Assembly: GCA_029979005.1 (NCBI GenBank) | Contig: JAPOIJ010000043.1 | Coordinates: 1 to 32,050 of the forward strand | DNA length: 32,050 nt | Direction: 5' to 3' | Origin: Planctomycetota bacterium | GTDB taxonomy: Bacteria; Planctomycetota; Planctomycetia; Pirellulales; Pirellulaceae | Part shown: positions 17,220 through 25,024 of the stretch, in pieces | Layout of the letters: each line of letters begins with the position of its first letter | Position numbering within the stretch: position 1 is the first letter of the stretch | Notes under the pieces: generated by a model | What the model saw: only the letters and a program-made list of their open reading frames with translations | Databases searched by the model: none | What the model was told of the DNA's origin: nothing | Made by a program: the position numbers and the translations under genes

Positions 17220-18629
17220 CTACTCAGCGTTCAGCCGCTCAACGGCTCTCGCCCCGCTCTCAATACACGCTGGAATTCCAACGCCGCGATAGCTATTGCC
17301 AGCCAATTCTAAACCTTGATGGTTTGCTGTTAATTTTTCGATCCTATCGACTAAATCTCGATGCCCTAAATGATATTGCGGCATGCAATTCCGCCAACGA
17401 ATAACGCGAGTCAAATCCGGTTTGCCATGAAACCCAGCGGTTCGTTGCAGTTCTTCAGTCGCTATTGCAATCAGTTTTTCATCATCCAGATCAACCAACT
17501 CACGCCGCAATGCACCACCGATAAAGCAGCGTATTAAAACCTTTCCGTCAGGCGCACGCCCCTCAAATTTATTGCTGCCAAAACTCGTTGCGATCACGTC
17601 GCGGTTTAATATAGAAGGGACAATAATTCCATAACCGGAAAAATCTTGACTGAGCTGCTCACGGTCGATTCCCAAAATGACGACCGCCGAACTCGCAGCC
17701 TCTATTTTCCCTAAATCTTTCGCAAGCTCGCCATCGACCGACTGAAGTAGACGACCACTGATTTTCGCCGAAGTAGCCAAAACCAATCCATCTGTTTCGA
17801 TTTGCTGATTCTGTCCGGTATGGGAGTCAATTGTTGTGATTTGCCAACTCGACTTGGCTTTAGCCAACGACTTCACATTCGAGTTGTTTTGGAAATCAAC
17901 TTTGGGCAGTGACTCCATGATCCAGCGAATCAATTCACCAATCCCTTGTTTAGGTGCACGAAACATTCCATATCTTGCACCACTCGCCTCTCTTTGAATC
18001 GCTTTTCCCTTCGCGATTCGCCCCGCCTGAATCAAACTGCCGTGTTGTTTTTCCATCGCGACAAACCTTGCCATGGTCGCTTGCATACTCAGCTTTTCCG
18101 GATCGGCAGTGTAAATCCCACCCACCAGCGGTTGGATCAAAGTCTCATAAACCTCTCGACCAAATCGACGCGTGGCAAATGAAAGCAAGCTCTCGTCGTG
18201 ACTCCAGTCGCTTGCCGCGATTTGCTCTTCTGCGAGAAATCGTTCTTTTGCGGCCTCAGAAAGCAAAGGGCTCACTAATATCGAATCCAGATCGCTTGGC
18301 AACATCAATGAAAGGCCACGGGGGACTGGATGAATCGTTTCCTCCGTTGCAACGTAGGCGCGGTCATCTATGGGGATGGTCTGCAACAGTTCGTCCATTT
18401 TGCCAAGATGTTCACAAATCCGAATCGCTGATTCCGGGTCAGTAGTAAACATGTCCGCGCTACGTTCTATGAGGTAACCGTCAGCCGACTCCGTTTGCAG
18501 CACACCACCCCAACACTCACCGGACTCGAAGACCGTAATTTGAGCATCCGGCATTGACCGTTGCGCAAAAAATGCAGCGGACAGACCTGTGATCCCGCCA
18601 CCTACGATTGTTAGTTTCTTTGAGTTCAT
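17220..18629 (-). CDS. hemY: Oxygen-dependent-type protoporphyrinogen oxidase (HemY/HemG family)
   Basis: A flavoenzyme that oxidises protoporphyrinogen IX or coproporphyrinogen III in haem synthesis. The FAD-binding GGGITGLSAAFF lies near residues 9-20, followed by ESGECWGGVLQT and ERSADMF. The family's central IQPLVGGIYTADPEKLSM stretch and a C-terminal FAD segment (LAGNSYRGVGIPACIESG) are both present. At 469 residues it has the usual length (about 450-480). The ATG lies 2 bases after the stop of the upstream D-amino acid dehydrogenase gene, with no visible ribosome-binding site, which suggests coupled translation. Its place at the end of a hydroxyproline operon is unusual. Whether it uses the classical or the coproporphyrin-dependent route cannot be told here. 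Confidence 0.93.
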   Translation of the reverse strand: MNSKKLTIVGGGITGLSAAFFAQRSMPDAQITVFESGECWGGVLQTESADGYLIERSADMFTTDPESAIRICEHLGKMDELLQTIPIDDRAYVATEETIHPVPRGLSLMLPSDLDSILVSPLLSEAAKERFLAEEQIAASDWSHDESLLSFATRRFGREVYETLIQPLVGGIYTADPEKLSMQATMARFVAMEKQHGSLIQAGRIAKGKAIQREASGARYGMFRAPKQGIGELIRWIMESLPKVDFQNNSNVKSLAKAKSSWQITTIDSHTGQNQQIETDGLVLATSAKISGRLLQSVDGELAKDLGKIEAASSAVVILGIDREQLSQDFSGYGIIVPSILNRDVIATSFGSNKFEGRAPDGKVLIRCFIGGALRRELVDLDDEKLIAIATEELQRTAGFHGKPDLTRVIRWRNCMPQYHLGHRDLVDRIEKLTANHQGLELAGNSYRGVGIPACIESGARAVERLNAE

Positions 18630-18631
18630 AT

Positions 18632-19891
18632 TTATTTAAAACGAGTCGCGGCAAAGTGAACCGGTGAAATATGAGGCTCTTCACCCAACATCAGTTCTTT
18701 GAGCAGTTGACCTGTTCCCGTGGCCATACTCAATCCAAGCATGTTATGACCAGCCGCGATCCAGACATTATTCATGGCAGGGCTGCGATCTATAATTGGC
18801 TTCCCGTCCCACGTCATCGGTCGCCAGCCAAACCACTCCTCTTCGATTGGATCACAAAAAGGTTCGTGAAGATATTTTGCAGCGGCGGATTTTAACAACT
18901 CCATACGACGTGGGGGAATCGATGTGTCATACCCCGTGAATTCCATTGTCGATCCAATCCGATATTTCGACTGCATCGGAGTGATCGCGACATGACTATC
19001 CTCAAATATTATTGGAATTTTGGGCATCAATGCAGGCTTGGGCATCGTCAACGAATACCCCTTACCGGGCTCGATCGGTATCGACATTCCTAAATGGTGA
19101 TTTAAAAATGGAGTCATCGCACCGGTTGCCACAACAAAATGGTCTGCTTCAAGTTCGCGTCCGTTGGACAAGATCGCCTTCGCGACTCCCTGTTCTCTTT
19201 CAAATTGCTGAACTGGAAAATCCTCAAGAATGGAAACCCCTAAGCTCACCATTTTTTCGCGCATTTGAGATAACAACCTATCCGGTCTCAAATGGCAATC
19301 TCCTTCATAGTGCCATCCACCGCCGAAGCCCGGCTTAATCGCCGGTTCTAAAGTCGTTAGCTGTTGCCCATCATAGGGTGTTGCCGCCACTCCGAAATTT
19401 TGTCTTATGAGCCCATCCATTACGCCGAATTTACGAAACGACTCTTCGTCATCAAAAACAAACAAAAGCCCTTTTTCCTGCCACTCACAATCGATATTTT
19501 CATTTGAAATCAACTGCTGATACAGCTGTTTGGACGATTGCAGGAGTTCGTGTCTGCCAATGCCAGCGGCCATCATATCTCGGTGGTTGCACCGCAATGA
19601 AAAATTCCAAAACCACTTCACAAAGTTCAGCTCAAACCGTGGCTTCACCGCAAACGGTGAATTGGATTTAAACATCGCCTTGAGCGTTTTTAATATTGCA
19701 CCGGGTTGGCAAAGCGGTAACACGTGACTTGGAGAAACGTATCCACAATTACCATGCGAACAAGCTGCACCGAATTTATCACGGTCTACGATCGTAACCT
19801 GACAACCCGCTTTCACCAGATTCCAAGCGCACATCACACCAATGACACCACCGCCAATAACGACAACACGATCACCCTGACCAGCTTTCAT
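18632..19891 (-). CDS. FAD-dependent D-amino acid dehydrogenase, probably cis-4-hydroxy-D-proline dehydrogenase
   Basis: A 419-residue DadA-like oxidoreductase of the DAO family. The dinucleotide motif VVIGGGVIGVMCAWNLVKAG lies near residues 10-29 and is followed by the DadA-type CSHGNCGYVSPSHVLPL. Later come FVVATGAMTP, KGYSLTMP and the C-terminal WIAAGHNMLGLSMATGTG, which closes the FAD site. In known hydroxyproline pathways this enzyme type oxidises cis-4-hydroxy-D-proline to 1-pyrroline-4-hydroxy-2-carboxylate and passes electrons to the respiratory chain. The start ATG overlaps the epimerase stop (ATGA), with a GGGGA-type ribosome-binding site upstream. The substrate comes from context; the sequence alone would also allow D-alanine or another D-amino acid. 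Confidence 0.88.
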   Translation of the reverse strand: MKAGQGDRVVVIGGGVIGVMCAWNLVKAGCQVTIVDRDKFGAACSHGNCGYVSPSHVLPLCQPGAILKTLKAMFKSNSPFAVKPRFELNFVKWFWNFSLRCNHRDMMAAGIGRHELLQSSKQLYQQLISNENIDCEWQEKGLLFVFDDEESFRKFGVMDGLIRQNFGVAATPYDGQQLTTLEPAIKPGFGGGWHYEGDCHLRPDRLLSQMREKMVSLGVSILEDFPVQQFEREQGVAKAILSNGRELEADHFVVATGAMTPFLNHHLGMSIPIEPGKGYSLTMPKPALMPKIPIIFEDSHVAITPMQSKYRIGSTMEFTGYDTSIPPRRMELLKSAAAKYLHEPFCDPIEEEWFGWRPMTWDGKPIIDRSPAMNNVWIAAGHNMLGLSMATGTGQLLKELMLGEEPHISPVHFAATRFK

Positions 19892-20841
19892 GAGGTTATC
19901 CCCATCCTAAATGGATCCTCCGAGTCGAGAATTAGCTCTGCCTCTCCGCAAATATAGGCTTCTCCCTCAATCGTCGGAATAATACTCTCTGATTCTTCAT
20001 CGTTTCTAAAGGAACCTGAAAATACCGTCCCGAGAATTCCTTCCTGACGCCAAACCTCCCCGGGAGCCAAAACCCCATCGGCAGCGAGACAAGCAAGCTT
20101 AGCGCTGGTTCCCGTTCCACAGGGAGACCGATCGTAAGCCCCTCCCGGGCAGAGAACAAAATTCCGACTGTGGTTATCAGGGTTCAGAGGTGGAGTAAAC
20201 AGTTCGACATGGTCAATCGGCCCGTCGCTACCGCCAATCCCTTCGCTTTGGAGTGTCTTCATGATTCGCTGGGTAATGTTCGTCAGATGCCCTGCGTTAG
20301 ACACACATAATTTTTCCTGTGAGTTTTTAACTAGAAAAAACCAATTTCCACCCCAAGCGATATCGCCAATCACCTGACCATAATCCGGGACATCAATGGT
20401 TACATCAGAGCGAAGGCGGTAACTCGCAACATTCTCAACTGCTACCCGGCGATTGTCGGTAAAACAGGCCGTCACTACGCCTACCGGAGTGCCAATTCGG
20501 TGAACGCCCTCTTCTACGATTCCGAGGTGCCGAAGAGTCGCCATCAACCCGATCGTGCCATGACCACACATTCCGAGATAACCAGCGTTATTAAAGAATA
20601 TAATATCCGTGGTGCAGGCGGGGTCTTTAGATTCAATCAAGAGCCCACCCACCCATACGTCCGATCCCCGAGGTTCATTGACCACGGCACTGCGAATCCC
20701 GTCAAATCGATCGCGAAAAACAGCGACTTGTTCCGCAAGCGTTCCACCACCAAGGTCAGGTCCGCCGGAAACGATAATCCGTGTTGGTTCACCACCGGTG
20801 TGCGAGTCGATAACTTTAATTCTTTGAAGCATAGGAACCAT
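19888..20841 (-). CDS. 4-hydroxyproline 2-epimerase (proline racemase family)
   Basis: This cytoplasmic cofactor-free enzyme should interconvert trans-4-hydroxy-L-proline and cis-4-hydroxy-D-proline. At 317 residues it matches the family. Both catalytic cysteines are present: MCGHGTIG (Cys92) and SPCGTGTSAKLA (Cys241). Two cysteines point to an epimerase or racemase rather than trans-3-hydroxyproline dehydratase, which has Thr or Ser at the second site. The N-terminal IDSHTGGEPTR and the central AWGGNWFF are typical. The start may be the ATG at 20841 or the one at 20832; neither has a strong ribosome-binding site. Hydroxyproline is preferred over proline because an amino acid dehydrogenase, a DapA-family deaminase and an alpha-ketoglutarate-semialdehyde dehydrogenase lie around it. 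Confidence 0.92.
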   Translation of the reverse strand: MVPMLQRIKVIDSHTGGEPTRIIVSGGPDLGGGTLAEQVAVFRDRFDGIRSAVVNEPRGSDVWVGGLLIESKDPACTTDIIFFNNAGYLGMCGHGTIGLMATLRHLGIVEEGVHRIGTPVGVVTACFTDNRRVAVENVASYRLRSDVTIDVPDYGQVIGDIAWGGNWFFLVKNSQEKLCVSNAGHLTNITQRIMKTLQSEGIGGSDGPIDHVELFTPPLNPDNHSRNFVLCPGGAYDRSPCGTGTSAKLACLAADGVLAPGEVWRQEGILGTVFSGSFRNDEESESIIPTIEGEAYICGEAELILDSEDPFRMGITS

Positions 20842-20904
20842 CAGATTCTGGGCTTGGGGCGGCTGTGACGGTTTCAGTAGCCGGCTGAGAATGTTAGTGT
20901 ATTC

Positions 20905-20916
20905 TATTCGCGAATA
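20905..20916. promoter_or_regulatory. 12-bp perfect palindrome, candidate operator
   Basis: TATTCGCGAATA is its own reverse complement. It lies in the 209-base region between the divergent epimerase and aldehyde dehydrogenase genes, where a dimeric repressor or activator could control both sides. I did not find another copy upstream of the deaminase gene. No regulator gene is present nearby, so its role is an inference from position and symmetry. Confidence 0.4.
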
Positions 20917-21050
20917 TCCACTGCGGGGAGATGCTCATTGGTTGGATCCTCAATTACCTGAGAAGTGGCCGTTAAAATTAAACCGCCGACCTCAACTACG
21001 CAGTGCTCGCTACCTAAAAACGTTCTTTTTTTACCCACTTGAGATATATC

Positions 21051-22640
21051 ATGGCGACACACCAAGTTTTAATTGCCGGACAATGGCGGGATTCCGATGC
21101 CACACAGACATTTCAAGCAAGCGATCCACGGGCCGCTACTTTAATTCCTGAAGACTACCCCGTCAGCAGTTGGGCGGAATGCGAAGCCGCGCTTGATGCC
21201 GCGGGAGCTGCTTATACCGAGCTTCGCGAAATGCCCGGTGAAAAAATCGCAGCCTTCCTGGAAGCTTATGCCACCCGGATCGACGCGCGATCGGAGGAAA
21301 TCCGTACACTTGCTGCGCAGGAGACAGCGTTACCGGCAGAAACGCGATTGGTTGGAGAACTCGCCCGCACAACCGGCCAATTACGCGCCGCTGCCGCGGC
21401 AACCCGTTCTTCCGCATGGCAAATGCCAATTATTGATTCGGCTAACAATATTCGATCCTGTTTTGCCCCTCTCGGCCCGGTGGCCGTCTTTGGCCCCAAT
21501 AATTTCCCACTTGCGTTTGGAAGTATTTCCGGTGGAGATTTTGCCGCAGCAATCGCGGCAGGAAATCCGGTAATCGGAAAAGCAAATTCGATGCACCCTG
21601 GAACGACTCGCCTGCTCGCCGAAGAAGCTCAACTTGCGGCTGAAGAAACGGGGATGCCGGCTGGTACAGTCCAATTGATCTATCGCACCTCACATTCAGA
21701 TGGGGAAAAACTGGCACGAGATCCGCGACTTGCCGCAATCGGCTACACCGGCAGCCGAAATGCTGGACTCGTACTAAAACAAGCTGCAGACTCAGTTGGT
21801 AAACCGATCTACCTTGAACTATCGTCAGTCAATCCGATCGTCATCCTACCCGGTGCTCTAAAGGAACGGGGAAATGAAATCGCAGGTGAATTAACTGGCA
21901 GCTGTCTGATGGGTTCTGGTCAATTTTGCACCAACCCCGGACTGATCATTGTCCAAAATGACGACGATGGTAAACAGTTTATCGAATCAGTTGCCAGCCA
22001 ATTTAGTGAGCAACCCGTCGGCACCCTTTTTTCCCTTTCAGGACAAAACGGCCTTCAGTCAGCCATCGACACCCTCACGACCGCAGGTGCAACCCTCGTT
22101 TGCGGAGGAACAACGGGAGGTGGCGAAGGATACTCTTTCAGCAATACAGTTTTGACAGTCGAAGGAAACCAATTCCTCTCCCACGCTGAGCAACTCCAAA
22201 CCGAAGCGTTCGGCAGTTCCACCCTGATTGTTGTCAGCGATTCGATCGAACAAACCAAAGCGATCATCGAATCGCTCGAAGGAAATCTGACGGGATGCAT
22301 CTACTCTGCCAGTGATTCCACGGACGATGAGCACTATAACCAAATCGCACCTGAACTTCGCCAGCGAGTAGGACGGCTTTTAAACGACCAGATGCCGACG
22401 GGAGTCGCGGTCTCTGCAGCCATGAATCATGGCGGCCCTTTTCCAGCAACCGGGCATCCCGGATTCACGGCTGTTGGAATGCCCGGAGCGATTACGCGAT
22501 TTGCAATGTTGCAGTGCTTTGACCACGTTCGGTCTCACCGTCTTCCCGCTATCCTCCAGGACGCCAATCCTAACCAGGCCTGGAGATTAATCGATGGCGA
22601 ATGGTCTCAAAGCGATGTCGTGTCCGCGCCGGCCGAATAA
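21051..22640 (+). CDS. 2,5-dioxovalerate (alpha-ketoglutarate semialdehyde) dehydrogenase
   Basis: A 529-residue NAD(P)-dependent aldehyde dehydrogenase that should convert alpha-ketoglutarate semialdehyde to 2-oxoglutarate, the last step of hydroxyproline breakdown. The catalytic Cys293 lies in SGQFCTNPG and the general base Glu256 in YLELSSVNP. Lys177 and the nucleotide-binding segments FGPNNFPLAFGSISGGD and GYTGSRNAG are present. The motifs KANSMHPGT and FPATGHPGFTAVG are characteristic of the KGSADH-type subfamily. The ATG at 21051 gives a family-like N-terminus; an in-frame upstream start at 21039 adds 4 residues. It is divergent from the epimerase operon and convergent with the deaminase gene. 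The same enzyme type also serves pentose and glucarate pathways, but the neighbours favour hydroxyproline. Confidence 0.92.
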   Translation: MATHQVLIAGQWRDSDATQTFQASDPRAATLIPEDYPVSSWAECEAALDAAGAAYTELREMPGEKIAAFLEAYATRIDARSEEIRTLAAQETALPAETRLVGELARTTGQLRAAAAATRSSAWQMPIIDSANNIRSCFAPLGPVAVFGPNNFPLAFGSISGGDFAAAIAAGNPVIGKANSMHPGTTRLLAEEAQLAAEETGMPAGTVQLIYRTSHSDGEKLARDPRLAAIGYTGSRNAGLVLKQAADSVGKPIYLELSSVNPIVILPGALKERGNEIAGELTGSCLMGSGQFCTNPGLIIVQNDDDGKQFIESVASQFSEQPVGTLFSLSGQNGLQSAIDTLTTAGATLVCGGTTGGGEGYSFSNTVLTVEGNQFLSHAEQLQTEAFGSSTLIVVSDSIEQTKAIIESLEGNLTGCIYSASDSTDDEHYNQIAPELRQRVGRLLNDQMPTGVAVSAAMNHGGPFPATGHPGFTAVGMPGAITRFAMLQCFDHVRSHRLPAILQDANPNQAWRLIDGEWSQSDVVSAPAE

Positions 22641-22734
22641 ATTGATTTCCAGCAACGTCTCGATTTTAAATCTTTAGCCAAACTGATGCGCATGGGCGGA
22701 CAGCCAGGTAAAACAGACAATCCTTGTTCTGAAC

Positions 22735-23682
22735 TTAGCCCTGGAATGTCCGTCCCGGCCAATTCTCCCACCAGCTCTGGAACAATCGATACTGGGACTC
22801 AATGAAGTTTTTCTGACTCGGACTCAGACAATCAGATTCATTGAAGTGGTATTCGTATTCCGACTCACCGTTGAGCACCAACAGATACTTATAAAACAAG
22901 ACTAGATCTGGGCCTTCGTCGTAAGTCGACAATACAAACAAGGCATCATTGAGCTCCTTGGCCAAACGCCTTGCCTCGACATTGCCAGCAGCCGCGTGCT
23001 CACACAGCGAAACAAAGTGCAAGACAACTTCCGGGATAGCATTTCCAATTCCCGTGATCGCCCCGACGGCACCGCAATTCACATAGCCGTGAAAAACCTG
23101 GGTATCCACGCCGACCATCAACTTCAACGATTCATCAGCCCCGGTGATGTGTTCGGCAGCATAACTTAACGACGGGCCTCCGCCAAATTCTTTAAAACCA
23201 ACCAGATTGCTGTACTCTCGACGTAAATCGAAAAACAAATCTGCCTTTGTCTCAAAACCATAGTAAGGGCTGTTGTAAATAACAGCAGGAACCTCGGGCG
23301 CTGCGGCAAGGATTGCCGCAAAATGATTTCGCTGGGCTGTCGGCGAAGTACCACGCGAGAGTACTCTTGGGATGACCATCAGTCCACTCGCCCCCACCGA
23401 TGCGGCATGTGAACTGTGGTCGACAGCAGAACGAGTGTTCATGGCTCCCGTACCCACCACGACCGGAACCCCCGCTTCGCATAGTCTCGCCACGCCGGTT
23501 TTTCGTTGGTCATCAGTCAGCAGAGGCCAATCGCCCATGGAACCACAGTAAACAACACCTTGCATGCCGGCAGTCATCATTTGCTGCCCCTTGTTCACCA
23601 AAGCGTCAAAGTCAGGTTGACGATCGGCTCCGCAAGGTGTCATCAATGCAGGAATACAACCGCTGAAAATTTGAGTGTCCAT
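22735..23682 (-). CDS. DapA-family lyase, probably 1-pyrroline-4-hydroxy-2-carboxylate deaminase
   Basis: A 315-residue class I aldolase-like protein of the dihydrodipicolinate synthase/N-acetylneuraminate lyase family. The Schiff-base lysine is Lys164 in VGFKEFGG and the partner tyrosine Tyr136 in VIYNSPYYG. The N-terminal GCIPALMTP and CGSMGDWPLL match the substrate-carboxylate loop region. In hydroxyproline pathways this family performs the deamination and decarboxylation-free ring opening that yields alpha-ketoglutarate semialdehyde. Dihydrodipicolinate synthase itself is less likely, since the GTTGE loop is replaced by GSMGD and the neighbours are catabolic. It is convergent with the aldehyde dehydrogenase gene (94-base gap), and its upstream region is bounded by a terminator for the permease gene. 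Confidence 0.85.
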   Translation of the reverse strand: MDTQIFSGCIPALMTPCGADRQPDFDALVNKGQQMMTAGMQGVVYCGSMGDWPLLTDDQRKTGVARLCEAGVPVVVGTGAMNTRSAVDHSSHAASVGASGLMVIPRVLSRGTSPTAQRNHFAAILAAAPEVPAVIYNSPYYGFETKADLFFDLRREYSNLVGFKEFGGGPSLSYAAEHITGADESLKLMVGVDTQVFHGYVNCGAVGAITGIGNAIPEVVLHFVSLCEHAAAGNVEARRLAKELNDALFVLSTYDEGPDLVLFYKYLLVLNGESEYEYHFNESDCLSPSQKNFIESQYRLFQSWWENWPGRTFQG

Positions 23683-23780
23683 CGAAAGGTGCCAGAAATA
23701 GATTGAGAAAAAGAAAGGGTTGATTGTATCTCAGGAAAACTAAGTCACAAAGGACAGAAGCGATGACAAACACTAGACGT

Positions 23781-23803
23781 AAAAAGCCCGCTATTTTAGC
23801 CGG
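23781..23803 (-). terminator. Intrinsic terminator for the TSUP permease gene
   Basis: Read on the minus strand, CCGGCTA-AAA-TAGCGGG forms a 7-position stem with one G-G mismatch, followed by CTTTTT. It lies 25 bases after the permease stop and ahead of the deaminase gene, so the two are probably separate transcription units. Confidence 0.55.
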
Positions 23804-23828
23804 TTCGCATGTAACCCATGCGCTAAAT

Positions 23829-24653
23829 TTAAATTTTGAAAAAGCATTCGTAGATGATAATGAAAGCTGCGAGAGCAAGCAGAAACCACGCAAAAATACG
23901 CTTCAGCCTCTCGCCGTCAAACTTTTGAGACCACCAGGAACCAATCATGACGCCCGTAATCATTAAAATTGAAAATTGAACTAAAAATAGATAATCCATC
24001 TCACTGCCGATACGAATTAAATCACCACCGAAAAATCCGACAAACGACTTAAAAGCCACGATGGATAAGCTTGTACCAATAACTGTCCGCATTGGCAGAC
24101 CGAAAAAAATCACCAAAAGTGGGACGATCAATACACCACCACCGGCGCCAGTGAATCCGGGAACAACCCCGATCAGCAATCCTCCTACCGCCAGAGAGGC
24201 GTAATAGGCAAACGACTTTTTGGCTTTCAAGTCCGTTGTTGGTTTAGCTGGTTTGCCAATGAACCCAAGCAAAGTTGCGGAAGAGAGAAAAATAAGGCCG
24301 GCAAAAATAAACAAAACGAAAATCTTTTTCGTTACCACCAGCGCACCAATGGAAAATAACTCGTCTGGAACGGCATCGAACAACCACAATCGAACAAGTA
24401 AATTTCCGGTCGCCACCGGAATTCCCAACGCAACAAGAGTCGGAAAGTCGATGACTTTTTGTCGAACCCGCGGCACGACTCCCACCAGAGCAGTGATCCC
24501 AACGAGAATCGTTGTGTACGCCGTGGCGAACTTGAGATCGAAATGCAGCAGATAAAGCATCGCTGGCAGCAGTAGCGAACCGCCACCGCCAAACATTCCC
24601 ATGACGATGCCAACCAGCATCCCCATGAAGTAGCCAAGAATTGTTTCAATCAT
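23829..24653 (-). CDS. TSUP (TauE/SafE) family membrane permease
   Basis: A 274-residue polytopic membrane protein with about eight hydrophobic segments in two halves. The first half carries GMLVGIVMGMFGGGGSLLLPAM and the second GGLLIGVVPGFTGAGGGVLIVPLL, the repeated Gly-rich motif of the family. Members move sulfite, sulfoacetate, organosulfonates or other small organic anions, and substrate cannot be read from sequence. It directly precedes the deaminase gene on the same strand, but a hairpin lies between them. It may belong to the hydroxyproline locus as a transporter or be unrelated. The start ATG at 24653 is immediately followed by the first membrane segment. Confidence 0.88.
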   Translation of the reverse strand: MIETILGYFMGMLVGIVMGMFGGGGSLLLPAMLYLLHFDLKFATAYTTILVGITALVGVVPRVRQKVIDFPTLVALGIPVATGNLLVRLWLFDAVPDELFSIGALVVTKKIFVLFIFAGLIFLSSATLLGFIGKPAKPTTDLKAKKSFAYYASLAVGGLLIGVVPGFTGAGGGVLIVPLLVIFFGLPMRTVIGTSLSIVAFKSFVGFFGGDLIRIGSEMDYLFLVQFSILMITGVMIGSWWSQKFDGERLKRIFAWFLLALAAFIIIYECFFKI

Positions 24654-25024
24654 TACCGTCCTGCCATTTATATTCCGCGCCGCCAGCGTTATTCGAGCGA
24701 GATCATGTTAATCCCATCGGAATTTAAATCGCTTCTGTTGATTAGATTCACCCCAGTCTAACCCGTTTGATCGCTTTCGCACAACGTTGTCTGAGCATGT
24801 TCGCCGTTGAGTCTCCAGCCCTCTGCTTGCTCCAGCTCCATCCAAAATTGACTGGAAAATTGCCATGAAGAAGGTTAGTCTATCTGATGGCTTTTACAGA
24901 CTGAACGACACTGCGGGGCACGCGCCAACTCCCCAACCGCCTCTGAACATAAAAGAGGCAATAAATGATGCACCAAACATCCGTTTTCTAATTTCAATCG
25001 ACCTGCTTGAATCTCAAAAACCTT
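24654..25024. other. Divergent intergenic region, no supported gene
   Basis: About 370 bases lie between the divergent permease and double-esterase genes and should carry promoters for both. A plus-strand open frame from 24865 runs out of frame into the esterase gene; its product looks like no family. I see no convincing promoter pair, riboswitch or RNA gene. Confidence 0.4.

Noticed and set aside
23763..23966. Plus-strand frame with ATG at 23763 and an AAAGGA upstream
   Set aside because: Most of it is antisense to the permease gene, and its first part overlaps the terminator hairpin; no family resemblance.
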